Below, piece after piece: positions 1 to 6,292 of a stretch of DNA of 12,057 nt. The notes under the pieces are model-generated. The model searched no databases. It was given only the letters and a program-made list of their open reading frames with translations, and was not told the origin of the DNA. The stretch lies in the NCBI GenBank assembly GCA_020434645.1, contig JAGRAK010000028.1:1-12057 (forward strand). The letters run 5' to 3'. The position numbers and the translations under genes were made by a program. The stretch's first letter is position 1. Each line of letters begins with the position of its first letter. Source of the stretch: Bdellovibrionales bacterium (GTDB lineage Bacteria > Bdellovibrionota > Bdellovibrionia > Bdellovibrionales > UBA1609).

Positions 1-605
1 CGGCTTGTGATTTCAGAGCTGAGCGCTAGTTTGGCACGTAATTCTTTTTTTCTAGTGCCTTCGTGAAAGTCGCGTATTAAAAAACACATACAAACTGAGC
101 TCAATATAAAACATGACATTACTATCACAGAGTGAAGCTCAGTGGCGTTTGTTGTATTTGATAATGCGATGATAAAAAATGGCAAGTAGATACCAGCGGC
201 TGTAGCAGCGTAGAATTTTCGTGTAAATGGTATGAAGGATAGACTGCCTATAGCTATCAGGTTTAGCCCTGCATAGTAACTCGTGCCAGGATCTGAAATT
301 AAATAGATCATGGCATTTATTTCGAGTGCTAGAGCTATTGCGTAAACCGAGGCCAGAGCTTGGGCCTTTTTAAACGAGTTAATTTTTTTCACCAAATAAT
401 TCACGCTCAGACAGATGGGTATAGTCAGGGCGCGTATTGCTAAAAACTCCCACTTGAGTGCTGGGTAATACAAAATATCAGCGAACCAGAAAAGCGAGAA
501 AAGTGGAATAGCCATCCAATGTGATGTCACATGTAGTATGGCACGGATTTGTGTTAAACCCTCCTCCTGCCATAACTGATTAAACTCATCTGCTTCGTGT
601 TTCAT
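1..605 (-). CDS. Partial six-helix membrane sensor protein, possibly a PhcS-like histidine kinase (N-terminal part)
   Basis: The reverse strand is open from an ATG at 605 to the window edge, giving 201 codons with no stop, so this is the N-terminal part of a longer protein. After a charged cytoplasmic start (residues 1-28) six hydrophobic segments can be seen at about 33-48, 56-72, 84-103, 110-126, 131-149 and 158-177. A charged stretch beginning RDFHEGTRKKELRAKL follows and looks like the start of a coiled-coil linker to a cytoplasmic output domain. Six helices followed by such a linker is the plan of the CqsS/LqsS/PhcS sensor kinases, and also of some membrane cyclases. The gene lies 30 bp downstream of a PhcB-like methyltransferase on the same strand, which favours a PhcS-like kinase. 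The output domain is outside the window, so kinase versus cyclase cannot be settled here. No strong ribosome binding site precedes the ATG. Confidence 0.7.
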   Translation of the reverse strand, partial: MKHEADEFNQLWQEEGLTQIRAILHVTSHWMAIPLFSLFWFADILYYPALKWEFLAIRALTIPICLSVNYLVKKINSFKKAQALASVYAIALALEINAMIYLISDPGTSYYAGLNLIAIGSLSFIPFTRKFYAATAAGIYLPFFIIALSNTTNATELHSVIVMSCFILSSVCMCFLIRDFHEGTRKKELRAKLALSSEITS

Positions 606-635
606 TTTTATTACATTGAACTCTTTTCTAGTCGT

Positions 636-2138
636 TTATTTCTTAATTACAGCGAACAAATTAATTCCAAGCTTTTCTTGTTCGACTTCGACGCTGCTGC
701 CAGCATCTTTAAATAGATTCATCATGTCCTCGGGCGATCTGTATAGCAAATGCCACTCGAGAACCATTTCCATAAAAGGGCGTGATGGATTATTTTTACT
801 GAAGTTGCCAATTATAAGTGTTCCGCCTGGGGCTAGTCCTTCGGCAAGACGTTTGCCCGCCACTTGGGCAACGGGATCAGAGAAGTAATCAAAAAGCCCA
901 GCTGTATAAATTAAGTCATATCCCTTTTCTGGAAGGCCTCGACCAATAATGTTTTTAATTGCAAGATTGTTGAATTTAAATTCATAGCCACTTCTAACAA
1001 ATCGCTCAGTTGAAAAAAGTTGGCGTTGCGCGTGTTTTAAAGATTCTTCATCTTGATCAATACAAGTGAATTCAATATGCACGCCAGGGTAATCTTTGCA
1101 TTCTTTTAAGAAAAGTTGTTGCTCCATGGCGGGTCCACTAGCTACAGCCAGTATGCGCAAATTTTTCTTTTTGCTGGTTGTAACCACTTGTTTAATTTTT
1201 TCTAAAAGATAGTACCCACGATTTTTAACGGCTTGTCCGGCGGGTTCATCAATAAAGTATTTATGAACACACTGATCATACAATGTTCGGCCAACCGGTT
1301 CGTTGCGATAGAGATGATTCATCATTTCGTAATCCCCGGCATATCCACGCGGCTTTGAGTACGCGCGGTGAGCAAAGGGGGCGTTGTAAATGAGCGGCCC
1401 AAGTTGAGCCTGAATAAATTCAATTGCGGCCTGGCGAGTAATGTCGTCAACACTTGCTAGAAGTGTTGGGATCTCTTGATAGTATTTTGGTATTAACTGG
1501 CCTAAAAATTCAGACATACTTTGCGCCACGGCTTGTCGATACTCAGAATTTTCATCAGCATTATCCACAGGCAAGTGCTCTTCAATTTTTGATATATTGT
1601 CTTTGAGAGTGCTTAGAAATGATTTCATTTCGAGCACTACCATGCGAACTTGCTGCGGCACACTTAATTGTTTTTTAAAGGCATCAACTGTCGCTGTTTT
1701 GGCATCACTTGCCGATTGCAGTGCATGAACACAGTCCATAGACACGGGGTCCCCGACGACTTCAAACGCATATACTTTTTCATTAAAGACAGACTCAGGA
1801 TGAGCTTCTTCGCGCGCCAGGCGAACATTGGTTTTTTGAATTTCTATATTTTCATAGATCAATGCGACATTGTGAGTAGAATCTGTTTGTTTGTTGGTAG
1901 CAAAAAATTTTGTAACATTTTTTGCTTCAACTTCGTTGCAGATTATTGCCACTCCAAAATTGCTGACATTGACGACTTCAAGTTTTAGGTCACCAGCGAA
2001 CATGTACATTTTCTTTGGTGGCACTGGTACCCGGTCTTGCCGCACTATTTTTTTTCGTGTTGAAGCACCCTCTTCAATTACAAACCCCTCTTGTTTCATG
2101 GCGGTTGTGGTGTTCGCGGCTGATGATGAATTCGACAT
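636..2138 (-). CDS. PilZ-like domain fused to PhcB-like class I SAM-dependent methyltransferase
   Basis: The protein has 500 residues. Residues about 28-130 look like a PilZ domain: a basic stretch KKIVRQDR (29-36) and then NVSNFG (57-62), which fits the N/DxSxxG signature. The RxxxR motif is not exact, so c-di-GMP binding is uncertain. Residues about 150-310 are helical and include SKPRGYAGDYEMM (261-273), a segment I associate with methyltransferases annotated as 3-hydroxypalmitic acid methyl ester (EF) synthesis proteins. The C-terminal part is a Rossmann methyltransferase: motif I ILAVASGPAMEQ (329-340), acidic CIDQDEE (359-365), YDLIYTAGLFDYFSD (407-421), LAPGGTLIIGNF (435-446) and EWHLLYR (461-467). 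The likely role is SAM-dependent methylation of a small acidic lipid or signal, in the cytoplasm. The substrate is inferred from family resemblance only. An AGGGAG ribosome binding site (reverse strand, 2144-2149) supports the ATG at 2138. Confidence 0.85.
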   Translation of the reverse strand: MSNSSSAANTTTAMKQEGFVIEEGASTRKKIVRQDRVPVPPKKMYMFAGDLKLEVVNVSNFGVAIICNEVEAKNVTKFFATNKQTDSTHNVALIYENIEIQKTNVRLAREEAHPESVFNEKVYAFEVVGDPVSMDCVHALQSASDAKTATVDAFKKQLSVPQQVRMVVLEMKSFLSTLKDNISKIEEHLPVDNADENSEYRQAVAQSMSEFLGQLIPKYYQEIPTLLASVDDITRQAAIEFIQAQLGPLIYNAPFAHRAYSKPRGYAGDYEMMNHLYRNEPVGRTLYDQCVHKYFIDEPAGQAVKNRGYYLLEKIKQVVTTSKKKNLRILAVASGPAMEQQLFLKECKDYPGVHIEFTCIDQDEESLKHAQRQLFSTERFVRSGYEFKFNNLAIKNIIGRGLPEKGYDLIYTAGLFDYFSDPVAQVAGKRLAEGLAPGGTLIIGNFSKNNPSRPFMEMVLEWHLLYRSPEDMMNLFKDAGSSVEVEQEKLGINLFAVIKK

Positions 2139-2156
2139 GTTCTTCTCCCTGATGTT

Positions 2157-2171
2157 AGTTGTCTAACAACT
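2157..2171. repeat. Small inverted repeat in the leader of the methyltransferase gene
   Basis: AGTTGT-CTA-ACAACT forms a 6-bp hairpin at 2157-2171. The overlapping TGTTAG-TTGT-CTAACA at 2153-2168 forms an alternative 6-bp hairpin, and the two exclude each other. Both lie a few bases upstream (on the minus strand) of the AGGGAG ribosome binding site of the methyltransferase gene. They could influence its translation or be an operator, but the stems are short and no T-run follows, so a terminator is unlikely. Confidence 0.3.
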
Positions 2172-2244
2172 TATCGGAGTCATAACATCGTGAGTTGACA
2201 GACATTAGTCGAGGTCTGCTGTCTAAATTGAGTAATAATATAGA

Positions 2245-3930
2245 TCATGGCTGGTAGTAACCAGCCATTAGTCCTTGAAAGAAGTGCTTGGCGTTGATGC
2301 CGAGTACTTGTGTTTTGTAGCCGCCCTCTTGAATAACGAGGGTTGGTTTTTTAAGCGCGCCAACCAGGCGACCATTTTCTTCAAAATCCCTTGAGAGTAA
2401 TTTCCATGTCCCGGTGGGATCTCCCTTTGCGGTGTCTAATCCAAGAGCAATAACGCAATACACGGGATCAAATTTTTGAATCTCAGCTATAGCAAGCCTT
2501 AAAGTTTTTAAGTAGCCGGCACCATCAATTGTGATATCGAGCGGGTAATTGATATTGAAGCCACGTCCTTTTTTTGCCCCGGTCTCTTCTTTAAATCCGG
2601 TGAAATGCGGGTAGGCATGCTCTGGATGACCATGAATAGAAATCGTTAAAACATCATCTCGTTCGTAGAAAATATTTTGCTGCCCATTACCGTGATGATA
2701 GTCAACATCAAGTATGGCCACTCGTCCATGTTTGCTTAAATGATGGGCGGCAATGGCTGTAGAATTCAGATAACAAAAGCCACCAAAAAATTTTCTTTCG
2801 GCATGGTGCCCTGGTGGGCGCACAAGTGCATATGAGATATTTTCTCCCGCTATGACTTGGTCGGCGGCAGTGAGTGCGCAATCGACGGCGGCGCGTGAAG
2901 CCAGAAAAGCATTTTGGTTGAGCGGCGAGTAGGTGTCCATGCAATAATATCCGGCCTTAGCCTCGAGACTTACTGGCATTCGTGCTCTATTTCGAATCGG
3001 AAAAACATCAGGGTAAAATGTTTTTGTCCCGACAAATTCGCAAATTTCTTTTAAAAATTTGTAATAATCTGGGCTATGCACTTCTGTGATGTGAGAGTCT
3101 GGATACTTTTTAGATTTTATATACTCAAAGAAATCCATTTTTTTAAGTTCTGAAAGTATCGCGTCTACACGAATGGGCGACTCAACATAGCCCTTGTCTT
3201 TTACGTGGTGAATCTTATGCAGGGGGTTCACTGTCACTGGTATTTTCTGATCGTTAGGGACGTCCTTTTGATTAAAAGTCGACTGGGTTTGTGGGTGGGG
3301 ATTAAATTTAGTTACTTCTTCAAAACAGCTGCGCGACAAAGAGCTCACGACCTCATTGATATATGCATTTGAGCACTTCTTTGTGGTGTGGCTAACCAAT
3401 ATGGCTCTAATAACCTTTTGAGATGTTTTTAGGTCTAACTTAGATTTATGGTTATTATCAAAGAGTAAGTGGAGCGAGGATTTATCGCCGCGTTCTTTTT
3501 CATACAAAGAATTTTTCAGCTGAGTAGCCCCGAATCTTTGATAAAAATTAAGCCTAATTTTATTTTGTTTTTGCTCTTCATCACTGGCGCAAAATCTTCT
3601 CTCAATAGTTTCGCACTCCAAAAAAATTCCAATTGATTTATTAAGCAGAGATTGCTCTTTAATTCTTGAGTAAAGAGCTGCGCCAATACCACGACTCGGG
3701 TTTTTTTTAGATGAGGCGATGTAATCTATAAACATAAAGTTTTCTTTTAGAAACTGAGAGGCGATGGCCGCTCCGGCTACGACCCCATTTTTTTCAGCTA
3801 CAAACAGGTAGTGTGTGTACTTGTCGCTGCTATTCACAGTGACCCTGTGAATTAAGTCATCTAAATAACTGGCTTTCATGTAGGGAAACTGTGACAGGAG
3901 AAGCTCTTTCACTGATTTAATGATCTGCAA
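2245..3930 (-). CDS. GNAT acetyltransferase fused to acetylpolyamine amidohydrolase/HDAC-family deacetylase
   Basis: The protein has 561 residues. Residues 1-155 look like a GNAT fold: beta strands YLFVAEKNGVVAGAAIA (41-57) and FMFIDYIAS, then the acetyl-CoA loop RGIGAAL (80-86) and a final NFYQRFGA (128-135). A variable linker (about 160-235) leads to an arginase/deacetylase fold. Its active site is complete: His-His dyad GHHAE (H375, H376), zinc ligands D410 and H412 in DVDYHHGNG, D499 in GLDTAKGDP, and Y538 in QEGGY. The spacings D410-D499 (89) and D499-Y538 (39) equal those I recall for Mycoplana ramosa acetylpolyamine amidohydrolase (D195, D284, Y323), so polyamine or other acetyl-lysine-like substrates are likely. 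The start is a TTG with no clear ribosome binding site; GTG at codon 7 or ATG at codon 18 are alternatives, the latter trimming the GNAT fold. It lies 106 bp upstream of the methyltransferase gene on the same strand. Confidence 0.85.
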   Translation of the reverse strand: MQIIKSVKELLLSQFPYMKASYLDDLIHRVTVNSSDKYTHYLFVAEKNGVVAGAAIASQFLKENFMFIDYIASSKKNPSRGIGAALYSRIKEQSLLNKSIGIFLECETIERRFCASDEEQKQNKIRLNFYQRFGATQLKNSLYEKERGDKSSLHLLFDNNHKSKLDLKTSQKVIRAILVSHTTKKCSNAYINEVVSSLSRSCFEEVTKFNPHPQTQSTFNQKDVPNDQKIPVTVNPLHKIHHVKDKGYVESPIRVDAILSELKKMDFFEYIKSKKYPDSHITEVHSPDYYKFLKEICEFVGTKTFYPDVFPIRNRARMPVSLEAKAGYYCMDTYSPLNQNAFLASRAAVDCALTAADQVIAGENISYALVRPPGHHAERKFFGGFCYLNSTAIAAHHLSKHGRVAILDVDYHHGNGQQNIFYERDDVLTISIHGHPEHAYPHFTGFKEETGAKKGRGFNINYPLDITIDGAGYLKTLRLAIAEIQKFDPVYCVIALGLDTAKGDPTGTWKLLSRDFEENGRLVGALKKPTLVIQEGGYKTQVLGINAKHFFQGLMAGYYQP

Positions 3931-4142
3931 GGTATGAGGGGTCGAATGATCAAATATTTGGCGTATTTTAAATGAAGAAATAGCAGATCTCCCAGTGGTG
4001 AAGGTGGCTTGCGAACATATCTAAGTTTATTGATGATACTTGTAGGCGGGATACTTTCAAGAAATAAAAGTGTCATATTGGTGACGAACGTCATACGCCT
4101 TTAGGCTCAAAATGCTTCATGATCACTAGCTGCGGAGGGTTT
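3931..4142. promoter_or_regulatory. Divergent intergenic region between the left and right arms
   Basis: This gene-free stretch separates the leftward GNAT-deacetylase gene from the rightward DUF2249-crp-nnrS genes and must hold promoters for both directions. I see no convincing pair of sigma-70 boxes on either strand. The clearest element is the palindrome at 4082-4093, described separately. A reverse-strand reading frame covering most of this stretch (3909-4094) resembles no family I know and is taken to be fortuitous. Confidence 0.5.
4082..4093. promoter_or_regulatory. Candidate Crp/Fnr-family operator TGACGAACGTCA
   Basis: This is a perfect 12-bp palindrome (TGAC-GAAC-GTCA), 49 bp before the ATG of the DUF2249 gene. 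The layout, two TGAC-like half-sites with a 4-bp centre, matches the geometry of FNR/DNR-type sites (TTGAT-N4-ATCAA), though the outer bases differ from that consensus. A further GTCA half-site lies at 4072-4075. The regulator encoded two genes downstream has the Glu and Arg in its recognition helix that read TGA-type half-sites, so autoregulation is plausible. No binding evidence exists in the sequence itself. Confidence 0.4.
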
Positions 4143-4406
4143 ATGGGGACAGTTATAGATTTTAGAACTTTGAATACTCGTTTTTGTACTAGCCTTGTAT
4201 TTGCGGCATTTGAGGGGTTGCGTGACGGTGAAATGTTAAAGGTCGTGAGCGGTGAAGAGCCTCTAGATTTAGAAAAGCAGTTTAAAGAGGCTAATATATC
4301 GAATGCTCATCTGAAAGTCGTTCAGCCCGCCGCCGAGGTTTGGGAGTTGAATATTTACAAAATGGATAAGAATAAGGTGGGGTGTTGTGGTGTTTGTGGC
4401 TCTTGA
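4143..4406 (+). CDS. DUF2249 domain protein with Cys-rich C-terminal tail
   Basis: The protein has 87 residues. I place the start at ATG 4143 because GGAGG (4134-4138) sits just upstream; the in-frame ATG at 4119 has no ribosome binding site. The body matches the DUF2249 (TusA-like fold) pattern: IDFRTLNTR near the N-terminus, VFAAFEGLRDGEMLKVV in the first third, and a closing AEVWELNIYK. DUF2249 proteins often sit beside nitric oxide or denitrification genes, and that context is repeated here with crp/fnr and nnrS following. Their biochemical role is not established. The tail ends GCCGVCGS, three cysteines in five residues, which could bind a metal or react with NO; this is inference. It is the first gene of the rightward set, 76 bp ahead of the regulator. 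Confidence 0.75.
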   Translation: MGTVIDFRTLNTRFCTSLVFAAFEGLRDGEMLKVVSGEEPLDLEKQFKEANISNAHLKVVQPAAEVWELNIYKMDKNKVGCCGVCGS

Positions 4407-4411
4407 GCTTA

Positions 4412-4441
4412 TTGGGCTGAGGTTTTGCTAGACTACATAAT
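4412..4441 (+). promoter_or_regulatory. Weak sigma-70-like promoter candidate for the crp/fnr gene
   Basis: TTGGGC (4412-4417) and CATAAT (4436-4441) are separated by 18 bp, about 40 bp ahead of the regulator start. The match is imperfect, and the gene could equally be read through from the DUF2249 gene, so this is only a candidate. Confidence 0.2.
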
Positions 4442-4456
4442 CGATCTGAACTAGCT

Positions 4457-4476
4457 TCCTTCGCATTAGCGAAGGA
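4457..4476 (+). promoter_or_regulatory. Hairpin that sequesters the ribosome binding site of the crp/fnr gene
   Basis: TCCTTCGC-ATTA-GCGAAGGA is a perfect 8-bp stem with a 4-base loop. Its 3' arm contains the only good ribosome binding site of the next gene (GAAGGA, 4471-4476), placed 6 bases before the ATG at 4483. In the transcript the site would be paired, so translation could depend on melting, on a bound factor, or on ribosomes coming from upstream. It could instead be a terminator for the DUF2249 gene, but only a short TCATTT follows, which argues against a classical intrinsic terminator. Confidence 0.55.
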
Positions 4477-4482
4477 TCATTT

Positions 4483-5199
4483 ATGGGATTTGATAAAGAA
4501 AATGGATTAAGGGCGGCCTTGGTGGAGCTTTCAAATTTTCAAATATTTTCAGATTTAGATTCGAGCACAATTGCGAGCTTGTGCGAGGGGGGATCGGTCG
4601 TATTGTCTTCTCACCGAGAAGCTCTATTTGAAGCCGGGGCTCAAGCTAAATATTTTGGTGTTGTGTTAAGTGGGGCATATAAGTTGTCGCGTCCGTCGCC
4701 CAATGGAGATGATACAATTATTCACTTCTCAACTCCAGGAGACGTTGTGGGCGCATTTATTATGGCACAAGATAATCCAAAATTTCCAGTTACCGCACGT
4801 GCAATGGGGCCTTCACGTTTTCTGAAAATTCCACGCGAAAATTACTGCTCTCGCTGGAAAGAGCGACCGGAACTTATAATTAAAATTCAAAATTTACTCT
4901 CAAACAGAATGACCCAAATGCACATAGCGAAAACAATGCAGAGATCTACGCTATCTGCAAAGGTGGCCGCTTTACTCATAGATCTTGTGAATCGAGAGAC
5001 GGAGAGTAAAGATGAAGCCATCTTGCCGCTTCCGCTGACTCGAAAAGAAATAGCCGACAACCTTGGCTCATCTGTTGAGTCTGTCATTCGGGTTATGAGC
5101 GAGTGGTCAAAGCAAGGCCTGATTGAAACGAATGATCAACACATAAAAATATTAAAGGTTGATAAAATTATTAATGAAATCGGGGACGGATCCTTATAA
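4483..5199 (+). CDS. Crp/Fnr-family transcriptional regulator, probably responding to nitric oxide or low oxygen
   Basis: The protein has 238 residues, the usual length for the family. Residues about 20-130 form the cyclic-nucleotide-binding-like beta roll (LFEAGAQAKYFGVVLSGAYKL, with PGDVVG at 85-90), followed by a dimer helix (about 130-155) and a winged helix-turn-helix with LTRKEIADNLG (185-195) and recognition helix SVESVIRVM (197-205). E199 and R203 match the Glu and Arg that contact DNA in CRP and FNR; the FNR Ser between them is Ile here. There is no N-terminal cysteine cluster (only C34 and C122), so an FNR-type 4Fe-4S oxygen sensor is unlikely. Its neighbours (DUF2249, NnrS, NirK) point to a DNR/NnrR-like role controlling nitrite and NO genes, which is inference. 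The gene overlaps the start of the nnrS-like gene. Confidence 0.88.
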   Translation: MGFDKENGLRAALVELSNFQIFSDLDSSTIASLCEGGSVVLSSHREALFEAGAQAKYFGVVLSGAYKLSRPSPNGDDTIIHFSTPGDVVGAFIMAQDNPKFPVTARAMGPSRFLKIPRENYCSRWKERPELIIKIQNLLSNRMTQMHIAKTMQRSTLSAKVAALLIDLVNRETESKDEAILPLPLTRKEIADNLGSSVESVIRVMSEWSKQGLIETNDQHIKILKVDKIINEIGDGSL

Positions 5200-6292
5200 A
5201 ATATTATTTCCACTTGGCGGGGTGCTGGGCTTATTCGGGGTTGCCCTTTGGCCGCTGTTTACCTATGGTTTGATCACTTTTTACCCGCGCCAGTCGCACG
5301 CTTCGATTATGTATTTTGGTTTTCTGTGGTCATTTGTCGCTGGGTTTATGATGACAGCTATACCCAGAATGACTCAAGCTGCAAAAGCGAATACTTTCGA
5401 AGTTGCCGGCGCAGTACTTCTTGTCATAATACAGGTTGCCGTCAGCGTAGTGTTGTCATTTAAGGCTTCTGTTTTTGTTTTCATTTTGCAAAGTGTGTTT
5501 TTGATCATCTTTGTGCTGCGGCGATTTTTACTACATAAAAGAGTGCCGTTCTTTGGTGTCTTATTTATACCGTTTGCATTCTTTCAAGCATTTGCAGGTG
5601 CAGTGGTCTATCTTGTGTGGAGACCGGATCCTTATGTCTTTTTTTTACTGTCAGGTGAAGCTTTCATTTTAAATCTCATTCTAGGGGTGGGAAGTCGATT
5701 GATTCCCGTGATTTCAAGATTGCCCAATGCTGTTATGCCGGATGTGGCAACGCCAGATAAAAAATTGGCAACTTATTTAAGTTTAGCACTTATTTTAAAT
5801 TTAAGTTTTTATGTGCAGCTTTTTTATTCGCAGCAAATGGGTTTGATTCTGCGCTTAGCCGTGATTCTTTGGGTGGCGTTCAGAGTTATTAAAATTTACT
5901 TAAAATCAGAACAGAATACTCTGTTGGGCTGGGGATTACGCGCGGGTTTACTTTTTTTATTGAGCTCATACTTGGTCAATTTATACGAGGGGGCTATTCA
6001 TTTACCAGCTCAGCACCTACTTTTCATTGGAGGATTTACTCTTATTACATTGATGGTGGCAACACGAGTAGTGCTAGCTCATGGCGGAGTAAGTTTAGAT
6101 TATGAACTCAAATCTAAACGTATTTTTATAATTATTTTATCAGTTAGCATGGCCGCTATTTTGCGCTATTTGGCAGGTGTTAATATTTTGGGGCACTTGA
6201 TGCTTCTTGCCGTAATATTTTTAGCCGTGGCGCTTTTGTTGTGGCTACGAAAGACTTTAAAGGTCCACATAGAAAGCTTGAGGATGCTATGA
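5174..6292 (+). CDS. nnrS: NnrS-family multi-helix membrane protein
   Basis: The protein has 372 residues from the ATG at 5174; a TTG at 5159 would add five residues. Either start overlaps the end of the regulator gene, suggesting translational coupling. It is almost wholly hydrophobic, with roughly ten to twelve helices, the usual NnrS layout. Family-like segments are HASIMYFGFLWSFVAGFM followed by TAIPRMTQ near the N-terminus, a VGSRLIPV loop in the middle, and PAQHLLFIGGFTLITL followed by MVATRVVLAHGG near the C-terminus. The conserved histidines in these segments are candidate haem or copper ligands. NnrS proteins are tied to nitrite/NO metabolism and resistance to nitrosative stress, though their exact reaction is not settled. 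The stop (TGA) overlaps the start of the decarboxylase as ATGA. Confidence 0.82.
   Translation: MKSGTDPYKILFPLGGVLGLFGVALWPLFTYGLITFYPRQSHASIMYFGFLWSFVAGFMMTAIPRMTQAAKANTFEVAGAVLLVIIQVAVSVVLSFKASVFVFILQSVFLIIFVLRRFLLHKRVPFFGVLFIPFAFFQAFAGAVVYLVWRPDPYVFFLLSGEAFILNLILGVGSRLIPVISRLPNAVMPDVATPDKKLATYLSLALILNLSFYVQLFYSQQMGLILRLAVILWVAFRVIKIYLKSEQNTLLGWGLRAGLLFLLSSYLVNLYEGAIHLPAQHLLFIGGFTLITLMVATRVVLAHGGVSLDYELKSKRIFIIILSVSMAAILRYLAGVNILGHLMLLAVIFLAVALLLWLRKTLKVHIESLRML

Noticed and set aside
616..888. 90-codon forward frame antisense to the methyltransferase gene
   Set aside because: Composition is that of an antisense shadow, and the reverse-strand frame has clear methyltransferase motifs.
1668..2166. 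Overlapping forward frames antisense to the PilZ-like region
   Set aside because: They oppose a well supported gene and show no family features.
2190..2226. CAGAC/GTCTG repeat as a terminator after the deacetylase gene
   Set aside because: Only five paired bases with a 10-base loop, and no T-run.
3945..3965. TTTGATCATTCGA on the reverse strand as an FNR box
   Set aside because: Only one half-site fits TTGAT; the other half does not pair with it.
3909..4094. 61-codon reverse-strand reading frame in the divergent region
   Set aside because: No recognisable domain; it overlaps the deacetylase gene start and the candidate operator. Taken to be chance.
4119..4142. Upstream ATG for the DUF2249 protein
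   Set aside because: It has no ribosome binding site, whereas GGAGG precedes the in-frame ATG at 4143 where the family similarity begins.
6241..6288. GTG start for the decarboxylase inside nnrS
   Set aside because: ATG 6289 has GAGG at a good distance and forms the ATGA overlap.
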